Source of the DNA: Hyperoplus lanceolatus
Taxonomy: Eukaryota > Chordata > Actinopteri > Uranoscopiformes > Ammodytidae
Assembly: GCA_026929865.2 (NCBI GenBank)
Contig: CM049418.1
Location: forward strand, 8,683,501-8,747,500
Reading direction: 5' to 3'
Length of the DNA: 64,000 nt
Under the pieces are notes generated by a model. The model saw only the letters and a list, made by a program, of their open reading frames with translations. It was not told the origin of the DNA and ran no database searches. Below are positions 1 to 12,330 of this stretch, piece by piece; positions within the stretch are counted from its first letter, which is position 1; each line of letters starts with the position of its first letter. The translations under genes and the position numbers were made by a program.

Positions 1-535
1 TCTTTTGGAAGGTAGGGGCGAAGTCTGTGGCCATTTGTCCGATAGCGTTGCAGGCAGCATATCTGACCCTAGGGTGCTAAGGGGAAAAAGCAATACAAGA
101 TGTTACCTGCTGTCACAAGTCCTATAAGTAACCAAATGAGTTAAGAATTTTGTGGACCAAAAACAAGAAAAAACATGTTAAGGACTTAAGGAAGTTGAGG
201 GGAGGCAGATAATCCCTGCGTATGTATTTAGTAGGCCAGAAAAAGATTTAGGATGTTATGATACATGCCTGTCAAACTAACCAGTAACCAACAAATATGC
301 TTTACTATATACATAGTTTAGTAAATAGTTGTGATGTGGAGCATAGGGCAACTATACTCCATGTCTTTCTAATTAGCTAAACAGTGTGCAGTAGTGCTCC
401 TTACAGGGTCGGCGCAGAAGATGAGGACAAAGTTGACGATCTCTTGGAGAATGGCCTCCAGCTGCTGGTTGCAGCCTTCACCGATGGCAGACAGCGCCAT
501 CAGCCCCGCATGCCGGTACTTCCAGTCGGCTACAG

Positions 536-569
<34 letters not shown>

Positions 570-3500
570 TTCATCTCGCATGTTCACAACCAATTCAAAA
601 GCTTTAAATCAACACTTAATTTGCTGCCAATAATTTCACTTTGTATGGAACCTATTTTTTTTTAAAAAGTGTAATTTCTTTGACTTACGGTTCTGCAGCA
701 TGGTCATGATGTGCTGTTTGATCATGGGCAGAATGATTTTCCCTCCCAGACCACAGGCGATTCTGTCCAGAGCGCTCTCTCCAGCCACAGCATTACTGGT
801 GTGGGACAAACACTTTGAGAACCATTGCCAAAGGGCACTTCAAATATACCATTCCATTGTTAAAGTACACATCCTTTGTTTAAGTTCAGGTTTCAAAAAT
901 TTGACAAATTTAAAAAGTTCTCTTTCTAGCCATCGGGTGATTGCACCAACAACCATTTAACAAAAAGGCATAAAACAGCTTAACAGTTTCTGAAGTACTG
1001 TATACTCCCAACCATCCATTACTCAGTGGGAGTTTAAAAAAAAAAATTAACAAAAAACAATGAACAACAATCGGATATATTATTAAAAAAATCCCCTTCC
1101 TAAAGGAACAGTTCATGAATACATACATAATTAAATACAATAAACACAATTTAAGAAAAGGTGTATAGCAAGCAATATCCATATGTAAAGGAAAGCCAAT
1201 GGGACATTAGTGCTCCAACCATGGTATCTGCACATTTTTAAAGTTCAAATTTAAAGACATTTAAGACCTTTTTAAGACCTCTAAAATGAAAAAATAATAC
1301 CAATACCGTGGTAACAGAAATCGACAAACTACACTACAGTATACTCCGTAAAGGGTTGCATTAAATCTGACTAACAAATATTCAATGCACTTTAGCTAAC
1401 AACTGCTGTCTAATTACAAAAAAAAAAAAAAAAAAAAAAATCAGCTTTATGAATGAAGACAATGTCCCCCTGCATTTACCATCACATAAGAGATCACTGT
1501 AAAGGCAACATGAAAACCCATCATTACCACCTTTTCAACCAATTATAGAACTGTATCAATTGGTTTACATTTTCTGATTAATCGAGTAACAAGAACAGTT
1601 TAATCAATTCAGAAAATAATAATTCCAGACATTTAAGGCCTTGAATATGGAAACTTAAATTTAATGACTTTTAATACTTTTCAAGATCCGCTGCAACCCT
1701 GGCTCCAACCATCAACAGTTAGAACTCTACTGTGGGACTGACCTGTCAAAGTCATCATCCTCCAGCTCATCGGCCATGGCCCACTCCTCGTCTTCCTCCA
1801 GGTCCACCATCATAGTCAGCATCTGGGGCACTGAACACGTCACAACATGTTAATATTTTCTCAACTAACCTGTTTATGAGGGGATCAGTTCATTGATTGC
1901 TTAGCTAGATCCTCACCACTCTGAGCCACTATGGCCGTGTGTTTCCTCAGCATAGCGGCTGCAGTCTCTGACAGAGTGACGATGACTTCCAGCGCCAGCT
2001 GCCTCTGCATGTTGGTCAGGTTGGTGTCGGCACACAGCTGAGAACAAACATTCAAACATGGTGGTTAAAATGTGCAAAAACAGCCAAACTATTAAAAAAG
2101 TGGAGTTAGCAATTCTGGACAAGGCTTTTTGTCAAAATCACTGTTGTCGCAATCAGTACATGTTTCGGATCACAGTACCTACAGGTGATCCGGTGTTTAT
2201 ACACAGCCTAAGCTCTGTAAACTGGTGTGTTGCTAGCTACAGGGAGGAGATATTCACTGATTTTGACAACAAGCTGTCTCAGGAAACGCTGACTCCACCT
2301 TTGAAAGTCAAAAAAAGTCCAACGCATATGTGATATGTCACCTGACAGTTTTCATGCCAAGGTGAGCAGTAATTTACATGGGCCTTTATGAACGAAAACC
2401 ATCAACTACAAGAATATTTAAATACATATATAGACATGGTGAAAACATTTACGTGCAGATGTTGGCAGTATTTTGGGTTTCACTAGTGGAAAGTGTAGTG
2501 TGCTGGGACTGACCTTGAGACAGAGCTGCAGGGTGGGCTCCAGGTTGGGTCTCAGGTATTTGGGTGCTGTGTCTGCGATCTCCACCACAGACTTGAGTAC
2601 AGAGTCGTCTCCCTGGTAGCACGAGTCATTCACCGCCTGGTGTAAAGCAACAGAAGCTGGGGGTCAGTGTTGTTAATGCGCTCATTGCAGTGGCACCATG
2701 CTACTTCCTGTGGAAACGTAAGCAGGCGGCTCATTCAAGATCTATCATTTACATACAAGTTCGGGGATGGTATTGAGAGCTGGGACATTTTTAACTGATT
2801 TCTGACTGTTGGAGCTCCAAAATATTGATAAATAATAAACAGCTGAATCTTTTATGTAGGGCTGCAACTAACGATTATTTTAATAATAATCTCCCTTGCA
2901 AAAGAGTCTCTGGTCTCAATGGGATTTACATGTATAAATAAAGGTTAAAAAAAATAAAAAATAAAAAAATAAAATACATAACAGACTATAGGACAACATT
3001 AATCTTACACTCTTCATGGGGCTTGTGTATAATAAAAAATCAAATGTTCCGGAAACTCTTGGGGGGGATCCATCCGCTAGCATCAATAACTAATGTATGT
3101 AGTACAGTCATTATGTATCATAATGGTCAAAGACCTAATGCCATTCAAAATGGCCTGTTAACATATGCTATTTTACCTGCAGGATGCCTGGGAGCAGATC
3201 AGAAAAGTGCTTCAGCAGAGCTGTGTTGCCTTCATTGGACAGAACGAAGGAAGCTGCAGCCCGAGCAGCCAGGGTACGTATCTGAAGGAGGAGGAAATCA
3301 ATTACTCAATGTACATACTAGCAGAAATCGGGACATTAGCCGCGTCAACTCAACTGTAGTCACGTCTTACATGTGGGTTGGCCTGGTCCTGCATACACTG
3401 AACCAGCATCCGCTTGATCACCTCCATGTAATGCTGCTGCTGGTTGCCAAAGATTCCTGGGAAGTTCCTAAAAGACACACAACCAGTACATCCGTCTCAA

Positions 3501-6500
3501 CATAAACCTCATTTGACTTATTAATGGATCATGTACATATATGGAATAGGGATGGGCATTGGAAGACATTTTTCAATTAAATTAACAGTCAATCAATTTA
3601 TTCATTCTTATTTAATATTAAAACTTGCTTAAGGGAGAAAATACAGTGCATTTTTACCCAATGAAATCTTAATTCAAAGAACTTCTAGTCCAACAACAAC
3701 CCACACATCAAACTTTGTTATGTTTTCTCTCTATCCAACTAGGTTAATATCGCCCCTCTCGTAAATAAGATGTCCAATTGCTGCTCCATAGTCAAATTCT
3801 TTGCATTTCTTTAAGACTCACTTATCCGTAACAAACTTCCTTAAGAATGCTGTCGATCAATTGATCTAATTGGGACTGAAGTGCAGATTTGGGATGAAGT
3901 GGAGAGCGGCTCACCAGAATATGTGCAGTGCAGATTCCCGCAGATTGACACTGTCAGAGTTGACTGAGTCAAACAGAAACTTCAGCAACTCTGGCCACTG
4001 GTTGTTCCCATCGTCATCTAAAGGCACAAATCACAATCCAAGATTATTAATGTCTATTTTAAAAGCACCGTCAAATCCAGTATACAAGACGCAGTCTGTT
4101 TCTGGGTGCATGCATGCAAACGTTTCACCGAAATGGGCTAACTATGTAGGCCATCTATGTAGTTTAAAACTCAGGGCTCAACAATAAGGATTGCCCGACG
4201 TCCCGGGGCAAGTAAAATGCCATGTCGGGCCAGTAACTATGACAACTGGCATGCCCGACCGGGCAACCGGAAGGTTCCGATGAAATTCTTGAATAATAAA
4301 AAAAAAAAAATCATATTTCTTATTTTATTTTTTTGAATCGCCAAATACAAGTAATATATCTATGGTTTATTTTCATATTTAACTGGTGCTAATTATTACA
4401 TTAACGCTCATTTGTGTGCGCGTAGTGTCTGCTACGTTGCATCTCCTCTCCTCTGTTTTGTGAAGGGGGGGGCGGGGCTCCACCGCCGATACACACACAT
4501 ACACACGCAGACTCGGCACAACACCAGTGAGCACACACACCCAGTTAGAGAGGTAGAGAAGAGAACTACAAGCAGTAGGTTGGTGTGACAGAAAGTCCAA
4601 AAGCCAACGAGTAAATTATAAATGGAGTGAAGACGACCCCGACCGTCTGAAAAGTAGCGAAAATATCCGCGTTTTTTAAATGCATTATGCACCCAACGTA
4701 AATCTAGTAGTAGCGAGGATGCTAACGTTAGCTCTGCTCCTAGTAGCCTACTTCCAGTTAATGTGCAGGTCAACACAAACATCAGCAACAGTTATCAGAG
4801 GAACATCTCTACAGCCTGCATAGATCTCAATAAATGTGCCAGAGGTGTCTGACTTCACATACCATGAGGCAGTGGAAGCTTATAAGTAAGCTACTGGAAA
4901 AATGTTCAAAACAGCCTGTCCTGAGCCAAATTTTGAGATTTTTAATCAATCAAAATCACTCATACACACATTAAAATAATAGCCTATAGTAAAAAAAAAA
5001 AATAAAAAACTTGTTTGAACAGATTGTTGTAGGCCTAAAAAATGTTTTGCAGAAATAAGTTTTAAAGAACTGCTGTTGTAAAAGGAATAAGGTAAAACAA
5101 ATAAAAATAAGTGCTGTTAAAGTTCTTTACATGATTTGTTTGCATAAAACTTGTCTCGTTTGCAGTTATTGTAGGTTTAGAAACAAAAAAATACAAATGT
5201 TCCAACTCAAATAATATTTGAATATAGCCTCCACTTTCAGTATGACCCTTAACTCATCTATAATACTGTCCATGATTTGTTTACATTGTCAATAAAGAGC
5301 AAATATAACAATTATTTGAACACGACTAATAGAAACATTTTTTGTATAGGGGCCAGTAAAAACTGACTTCGGGCAAGTAGAATTCAGACCCACTTGCCCG
5401 GAAGGGCAAGTGAAAAAAAACCTTAGCGTTGAGCCCTGAAACTACTTCCAGAAACACAACAAAGAGCCAACATCAGCTGTGGATGGGCATCACAAATTGG
5501 AACCAAATCGATAAAAGCGCTATAAAGTAAAATACTGTAACAATAAAATACTTCTGCATCTTATACCGGTATATAGGATGCACCCCACTTTGTCAATTTA
5601 AAAAAAGGGTATTAAAAGTATGTTTCAAACACCAGATTTGGGTTAGGACACCCAATATTATTAGGACAATAAAGTAGTGAAAAGAGATATTGGATAAAAC
5701 TTTTCTATTTAAGCGTTTGTAGAGAATGGTGAAGGAGCCTTACCGATGAGATTGCGTGAGAGCTCTGCGGCGATGTCACAGACCTTCTTGCGGATGTTAG
5801 GCGAGGTCTCCAGCTGGATGCTGCTCAGCAGCTCTGTCTTGATGGCCGTCTGCATGTCCACGGTGAGGCCTGGGTACACCTCCTCAAACGATGAGGAGAG
5901 GAGCCGCCGCAGCAGCACCGCAGCCATCTGTTTGACCTGGCCCAAAAAAACAAGGAGTTTCACATATCTTCATTTTATTCAGTCCCAATCTTTTTTGTGT
6001 GCGTTTGTGTGATTACTGTCATGCATTTGTTTGTTTTGTCTGTAAATGTTTAACAGTTGCTGCTGCCCGTCCTCCCAGCTCTACCTTGAAAAAAAGAGTT
6101 TTTTTAATCTCAATGGGACTTATTAAACTATACAAATAGTTTGGCAATACACAGTGATGTGCATGTGTTATAGAACTGAAGAAGTTTCAGCTGTCATGGA
6201 ATTGTGAATTATTCAAATTAAAAGGTGGAGTCAGCGATTCTGGAGAATGCTTGTGGTCAATATGAAAGAAAATCAGTGAAAAAGTTAAAAAAAATCTAAT
6301 GTTAATACACAGCCTAGGCTCTGTAAACAAAGGGGCCCAACATATCTAGCAACCTGTGTACTGTGCCTAGTCTGACCCTCCAAAAAATGTGTACGGACAG
6401 GTAGCAGATTGGCAGGAGAAATTCACTGATTTGGCCCAAAAAAGTGATTCTTTATGACAAGCTAACCCCAGTATCGCAGACTCCTCCTTTAATGGCAATG

Positions 6501-9500
6501 GTGACTCTAGATAAAAGCATTCTACTACTAATGCAACATGCAGCTTCTTAGAAAGGCAGAGTCTCTCTCCCTGGGCCCAGCACCTCTCTGCCTGCTCCCA
6601 TTTCAAAACTCTAAAAATATCCGCCTTGAGGTAAAGAAAAGGACCAAGCAGCTGGTGGACTCAAACAGAACTGCTCAAATGCCAACACTATGATTCATAA
6701 CGAGCCTGCCTACATTCTTTACATGCCGTCAGTGATGCAACAATGCTGACGAGATGCTCGTTCTAGGCATGTGACGTCACATTCCCAACACTGACACTAT
6801 GAAAACTTCTGATCTTAAATGATTATCATTCCACATACAGTACACCAAGGCAAGGTATAATACATGGCTCTAATTGGTTGGCGTTTGAGACATATCATCA
6901 CCAAAAATGTGACTGGTGTTTTCAAGGCAGGCAAACAGTAAATGCAATCCCCATTGAGAACAGTGTACAAACCTCTTCTGCAGCCGATGCATCTCTGATG
7001 GCCTGCAGCAAGAACGTGATCTTGTTGGGACCCGGGATTGTGTCATAGGTCTCCTGCAAAGAAAAGGCGGTTTTGGTAAGAATGAGACCTGTCATTTGAT
7101 GTCTGGTAACAGATGCAAGCACCACAGAGTAATGGTCAACATGGTATCACCTACAGAGTTAGGGCGCACTCACACTAGGGCCGTTTGCCTGTTCCGTGCT
7201 GCAGGAAGATTCAGCACGATTCCCCCCCCCCTCCCCCCGCTGGCCCGTGCTCACACTGCTCGAGGCCTGGGCACGATTGCACCTTGCCTACGTCACCGTG
7301 CGTGTTTAGGATTAGAAGCGTAGTCTACTTGTAGGCTATACGACCGTTTGTGAATATTTTCATTCGGCCAAATTTGCATCATACATTCCACTTCCACATT
7401 AGAGCAACGAGAATCCTTTAGCTATTGTTTTTTTTTAAATGTAGCCTTGACGTAATAGGTCGCGTTGAACAGTCGCATATTTGTGCAGCACGCTGTTTAT
7501 TATTAATATAACGGCCCGTCATCAGACCATACGTACCGGATGGTTTTATACACATCGATCGCTCCAACAAGTAATCCAAATCAGACCTTTTTGTATGGAC
7601 AGAGATCGTTTTTTTTAAGTGTCTTTATAAAGTTTATTGTTAAACCTTAGTGTAGGCTACTGTTTCCTTATCACCGGGCCGCGGTGTGTTGTTTTGTGTT
7701 CGTCTCCACCGCCATGCGCAGTTATGACAGCTGACGGGAGGAAAAAGAAAAAAATCATCTGACGAACGTGAGTAAACACAAAACCTTTTTGCTTTGCTTT
7801 CTGCACTCACCTATTTAGCTCAATCCCTTTTTTATTAGCCCACACCTAGGCCTACACACACGTTAATTGTCACACATTTTATGTAGCTACTAGGGCTGGC
7901 CCGAATACCATTTTTCAGGCTCCGAATATTCGTTGGTTTTTCCAAGCGAATATCCGGATATTCGGTCCAGAAAAACACACCATCAAAAACAACATTAATA
8001 AAAAAAAAAAAAATTAAAAAAAACGTTAATAATCCCTATATACTCCCTGGAACCAATATCAGACAATATCTGCATGTTATTTTGTTGAAGATTTAATAGC
8101 TTTTGAACGTTAATTAATAGGCCTAAGTAAGTTGGAGTTTCTTACTTTTTTCCCTTGGACGCGAACAGCTGTCCAAATCAGCTGTCCTCTCTGCGATCTC
8201 AGCCCTTACGTAACGGGAGCTTTTCAATTCATCCTGGAATGTGCATCTTTGTTTTCAGGGAATTTGTTCAATAAATCCATAACAAGTACCGAATTATTGA
8301 TTGTCTTATGTGTCCATATTATATCCATTATATTGACCGGGTATTGCCAAGACGTTCACGCTCTGCAGCAAGCCAGTCACAGTTTATGGGTGCGGTGCTG
8401 TACGTAAACATACAGCTAAGCTAAGGTTAGCATTTAGCTAAGCATTACTTTTCCTCCCGAGATCCCGCTAATGTTGTGTTATAAAGTTAATGGAAACTAT
8501 CTATTCTTCCTCCACCTCTCTCGCTTCTCTGCTTGGTGTCGCTTATAGTTTGCATCCCTCGCTCTGGTAACGTCACGTAGCATACAGCTGGTGTATCACC
8601 GGCTTTGAAAAGGTCAGCAGCCAACTAGGTCAAAGTTCAAAGGTGGTTCTGCCGTTCCAAATGGATCCAGTAGATGGCACCATTGTATAATGCGAGACCT
8701 ACTGGACAATGAAGTCGCCCAGTTACAAGCACACCTTTCATTACATTTTCTCAATTAAAAAAAAAAAAAAAAAAACAAAGCTCCGAATACTAATTTAAGC
8801 TCCGAATACTAATTTTCCGAACGAGTATTCGAATATTCGAATAATTCGGGCCAGCCCTAGTAGCTACAAGTCCAAGTGGTGGACAATCCTGGTGGCGACT
8901 AGTAAGGCAGCGGACGTTAACGGACTATGAATCCTTAATAAATTCACGTCAGGAACGCCGCATGTGCGCTTGCTTGTGCGCGTGTCATCTCATTAGCATC
9001 TGTACTTTGGCCACGGCACACCTCTCCCAGGTGTGCCGTGGCCAAGGGGCTGTTCCGTGCTGGAATACAAGTTGGCGTGGTCACACTAGCCAAACGTTCT
9101 AGACTTTAGTATGCAAATGAGCTTTGGCACGGGGCCGCGGCCCTAGTGTGAGTGGCCCCTTAGGATCACTTTGAATCATACACAAAGAAAAGGCATTTTG
9201 CAGATGCCTGTAATTTTTCACACCTGACAACTAGCTCCTTATTGGCTAAACACTTGACTACATGACATATTCAGACAGTTTAATCAGAAGATCAGTGTAT
9301 AAAAAGGAGCAAAAGTCAGCCCTAAGGTGCTGGTTGCATTTAAAAAAAAAAAATAAACAATACTTTTTCCGACATCATGGGACGCGAGTCTTGTCATGGC
9401 GTTAATGAACATTAACAAGTCATGGCGCTCTGGTGCACATGATGGGAGTGTATTTGCATGTGTCTACAATGTTCCTATGTTACATCACTGGAGCCACGAG

Positions 9501-12055
9501 GGAAATGCAAAGACACATTAAGCTCTATGGGGGATGTAGTGGAACGGGTGTGGGCCCTTAGGAAAATGATCACAGATGATCCAAACAAAGACCTTTACTA
9601 GGTAAAGAAGTAGATTAAGGGGCACTTTACACGACAACACGAAACGGTGCAAACGCGGAAAAATTCCCACGGTTGCACTATATCATTTACAGGAAAACAG
9701 CAAACACAGGCATGAAACCGCAGGTTTTTGAAATCACCTCCGAGGGAGGATTTTTTGGAAAACTTAACAGTTTTGGGTTCCTGTTAACACCGAAACCATT
9801 CCCCCTGATAATGATGACGTCACGGCTCCACCCTCACACATGCGCATTGCGTTTGGAGATAAATAGGCATGCACTGTCTTTGTAGGTCCATGTGCGCCAG
9901 TTGGAAAACAACAACAACGGCGGATCACCGAGCTGTATTCATTGTGCTGTTGCTGATGAATTTGTTATCGTGCCAACAATCGCTCCTACAAGCAAATAGG
10001 AGCAGGCGCGCCTTTTTATTCAATTCTTACAGCCGACACCGGATGCACCGGAAATGCCATCTACTACTACCTTGTACCGCCAACTGCTGGCCTGGCATGC
10101 TTACTACATCGATTTCGTCCCGTTTCCTCTGAAAACATGTGCACGGGTGAAGATGTCAGATAAATTGTGTCTGAACGGGGTTTTTTTTTTTTTTTTTAAA
10201 CTTACACTGTGAAAACTATCACGTTTTCACAGTGTAAACAGCCCCTAAGAGCAGGAGAAACAGGATCAGACCTTTAAATAGCTCTTACATGAATTTTGAT
10301 TGCTAACATTTGCATAACAAATAATTGAGACGGCGGAGAAACCCAGCCCACTGTCATTGTTGCCAGTTCCGCTTTTAATAAGCAATTAGAGACAGTTTTT
10401 TTGTAAAGTGCAAATAAATAAAGTTTGTTTGGGGGGCTACATTTTTTGGGGCTTGTGTCTGCAGTCGCTTATGTTGAACAGAAAGACAAGAATTTGTACA
10501 TAAGTGTGACCATATTATGAGCCTCATTTTTGTAGATAGATATACATAGACGTGTTTGCTTATTCTGGCAACACTGCCCACTGTTGTATTGGTTGAATAA
10601 TGACCAGACATCTAAATAGAGACAACAGGCCTTATATGCTGTGTTTACAGTAAACAACTAGTACAGTGCATATAAAATGGATTTCGCCAAGTAAACCAGG
10701 TTTATTGGGCTAGTGGCTCAATGCCACCACATGCAACCACTCCAACCATTATACAATGGTGGCACTTTCACTTTGGTCACTTTCTCAGCTTTAGGGCTAT
10801 GCCATGTATTCAATGGGGGTTAACTAGGGTCTACACATCTACAAATGTACAGTGCCTGTAGTCTTTAGCTAATCAAAATATGGGTTTAAAAGTCCTTTTA
10901 CAAGTGGATCAATTCCTATTGTGTGTGTAAGATAGAAAGGGAGAGTTGCTATAAAAGGATGGATTCCACTGAGCTTAGCATTGCGGCAGACAGTCTGTGG
11001 GTTTACAAAGAGAACCGCTGACTGCCATTGATAAGATTCAACCACCTCATCCCCAAAAAAGTCGTGGTGTTAACAATGCTGCTTTGCCCGCGAGAAGGGG
11101 CTAATCGTGGTCGGGTGAGGGGAGTTGGAAGAGTGGACACGACAGGCCCGCTGGACACGTCCCAAACAAATCTTCACAGGGGAAACTAATCCAGCCTTCC
11201 CAGATCGATACAATTCACCAGAATCGTTCAACCAGTGCATGTTTAACACGTTAACATAGTGCAGAACGTAATTTCAGATCACGAGAGGGAAGGCCATTGA
11301 ATAAAGCACTGCTAACAAACATAGTTCGCAATCTGAATATCAATGAACTGGCCTCAATGACACTAAAACGAAACCTCACATTAAGTTGATATGTTAGCTC
11401 GCCATTGCGCCCATAACTTGGCTGGCATGTATGTCGGTATATTACAATTTCTGATTCGTATCGGTTTTAGCTAGCAAACCACTCTATACGGCGCCATAGT
11501 GCTAGCTAAAAGAAACTAGCAACATTGTGGTGGTAGTAGTAGCAGCAATTCATTAGCTTCGTGCTGCTAGTTCCTGTGCTCTCCTAGCCACACTGCCAGT
11601 TAGATAATTCAGGATTTGTAGCCAACAATGGGGACCATTTGCTTTGAATTACACAAGACTGAGTAATACAAACACACATAGCCACCAAACAGTCACACCT
11701 GTGTGTATAACAGCCTAAAATCTGTATTACTGCCACGTAACTACGCAACTTGGTGGAAGCAGTTAACGCTAGCTGACTACTACTTGCTGTCGGCTTCACT
11801 TTGCACGTGGGCTACCCGAGATTGACGCGAAAGCTCAGTGCGCGCGCGGCCAGACTGGGGTGGCTAGGCTAGCTGCTTTAGCCTTTAGCTAACCTGACCC
11901 CGCTCCTCTTCTGTTATTTTAACACTCGCCGAACATGTCACTCCGTAAAAACAACTACGCGTTCTTCCTCAACTCACCTCTGACTGCTTCCTGACGTCGT
12001 TGTCAGGGCTCATCAGGTTGCCAAGCAAGAGGTAGAACTGCTGCTGTTCCGCCAT
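1..12055 (-). CDS. ipo5: Importin-5, N-terminal part (12 coding exons, continues past the left edge)
   Basis: Importin-beta family nuclear import receptor (RanBP5/karyopherin beta-3) that carries ribosomal proteins, histones and other cargo through nuclear pores and releases them on RanGTP binding. Coding exons in gene order: 11978-12055, 6973-7053, 5744-5936, 3915-4017, 3371-3467, 3177-3281, 2514-2636, 1917-2037, 1743-1830, 689-795, 405-529, 1-76. All junctions keep frame and use GT-AG. They give about 432 of the roughly 1,100 residues expected. The start [20 protein letters not shown] matches vertebrate IPO5 apart from a shorter Ala run. Further matches are [28 protein letters not shown], the acidic loop [19 protein letters not shown], and [19 protein letters not shown], which are HEAT-repeat helices. 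RANBP6, the close paralogue, is intronless in mammals, so the intron-rich structure favours ipo5. The C-terminal HEAT repeats are outside the window. Confidence 0.96.
538..567. repeat. (CA)15 tract abutting the ipo5 exon 11 acceptor
   Basis: On the ipo5 strand this reads (TG)n followed by a few bases and the acceptor AG at 530-531, so the repeat occupies the polypyrimidine-tract position of coding exon 11 (405-529). Confidence 0.85.
796..1742. other. ipo5 intron with an A-run and an old hAT-like repeat
   Basis: Between coding exons 10 and 9. Roughly 1215-1700 resembles the repeat at 14093-14854: phrases on 'tttaagacc' inside and a right end reading like a degraded form of the CAGGG...CCCTG terminus. 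A run of about 23 A lies at 1418-1440. No gene is seen. Confidence 0.4.
2096..2310. mobile_element. MITE, 'GGTGGAGT' family, copy 1
   Basis: In an ipo5 intron. The left arm (tggagttagcaattctgga, then tttttgtcaaaatcac) and the right arm (gatattcactgattttgac ... gactccacctt) are imperfect inverted repeats. The same arms recur at 6221-6493, 26602-26908 and 33168-34099. No coding capacity. The superfamily was not assigned because no certain target duplication was found. Confidence 0.7.
2637..3176. other. ipo5 intron, short dispersed repeat fragment
   Basis: About 2885-2965 is the reverse complement of the repeat seen at 15603-15857 and 35083-35290 (motif 'cctttattt...cattgaga...agtctctttt'). The rest has no recognisable feature. 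Confidence 0.4.
4172..5438. mobile_element. DNA transposon remnant with CAGGGCTCAAC termini
   Basis: In the ipo5 intron between coding exons 4 and 3. It begins CAGGGCTCAACAATAAGG and ends CCTTAGCGTTGAGCCCTG, clear terminal inverted repeats, over about 1.27 kb. Sub-terminal GC-rich arms repeat variants of 'gggcaagt' and 'ttgcccg'. The flanks share AAACT, a possible 5-bp target duplication that could be chance. The CAGGG start resembles hAT elements but the expected 8-bp duplication is not seen. No transposase was recognised. Confidence 0.7.
6221..6493. mobile_element. MITE, 'GGTGGAGT' family, copy 2
   Basis: In the ipo5 intron between coding exons 3 and 2. The left arm is ggtggagtcagcgattctgg and the right end is a degraded gactcctccttta. 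It contains the family's internal phrase 'acacagcctaggctctgta'. Non-coding. Confidence 0.7.
7162..9159. mobile_element. PIF/Harbinger-like element, non-coding, with a nested hAT MITE
   Basis: In ipo5 intron 1. Termini are GGGCGCACTCACACTAGG at the left and CCTAGTGTGAGTGGCCCC at the right, near-perfect inverted repeats. Both sides are flanked by TTA (7159-7161 and 9160-9162), the 3-bp duplication typical of PIF/Harbinger. Of the roughly 2 kb, 969 bp is the later insertion at 7891-8859. No transposase or Myb-like frame is recognisable. Confidence 0.72.
7891..8859. mobile_element. hAT-type MITE with 8-bp target duplication
   Basis: Termini TAGGGCTGGCCCGAATA and TTCGGGCCAGCCCTA are inverted repeats. 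The flanks are an exact 8-bp duplication, GTAGCTAC, at 7883-7890 and 8860-8867, the hAT signature. Sub-terminal AT-rich arms repeat 'ccgaatattcg' and 'ctccgaatact'. Non-coding. It lies inside the Harbinger-like element, so it is the younger insertion. Confidence 0.85.
9619..10245. mobile_element. PIF/Harbinger-like MITE
   Basis: In ipo5 intron 1. It starts GGGGCACTTTACACG and ends AGTGTAAACAGCCCC. The flanks are TAA on both sides (9616-9618 and 10246-10248), consistent with Harbinger targets. A hairpin of 'gtgaaaa...cgttttcac' lies near the right end. Non-coding. Confidence 0.7.
10249..11977. other. ipo5 intron 1, gene-proximal part, unique sequence
   Basis: No repeat ends, exon signals or RNA gene recognised. 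CpG content rises towards 11800-11977, next to the first coding exon, as expected at a promoter/first-exon region. Confidence 0.5.
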
Positions 12056-12330
12056 TGCAGTGATATCCAAAAAGAGCAGCCGGGTGGAGAAGCGGCGAAA
12101 TTAGCCCAGCAGACAAGACCCTACCTCGGTCAGTCACACAATGCTGCTGACGTCTCATTGGCTTACTTTATCAACTCTTCTCGCCGTTCATTGGACAAGA
12201 GACCAACAGCTATCGCACATCATTGGCTCACACAGATCCTCGACTCCCATAGGATGGATTCGCCACAGGAACGTGAAATGTGTTGTCCATCAAAGCGCGG
12301 GAAATAATTTCATCATTGCTTCCATCACAA
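12056..12330 (-). promoter_or_regulatory. ipo5: ipo5 promoter with three phased CCAAT boxes
   Basis: Directly upstream of the ipo5 start codon. On the gene's strand there are three CCAAT boxes, seen as ATTGG on plus at 12157-12161, 12190-12194 and 12222-12226. Start-to-start spacing is 33 and 32 bp, about three helical turns, the arrangement typical of NF-Y-driven promoters without TATA. A CRE-like TGACGTCT lies at about 12148-12155, next to the proximal box. No TATA box is evident. The transcription start is inferred to lie between 12056 and about 12130. Confidence 0.6.

Noticed and set aside
3023-3505. 160-residue plus-strand open frame
   Set aside because: It crosses two ipo5 exons and their splice sites on the opposite strand, and no family match is seen.
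9673-10132. Two plus-strand open frames in ipo5 intron 1
   Set aside because: They fall inside a Harbinger-like MITE and show no transposase or Myb motif.
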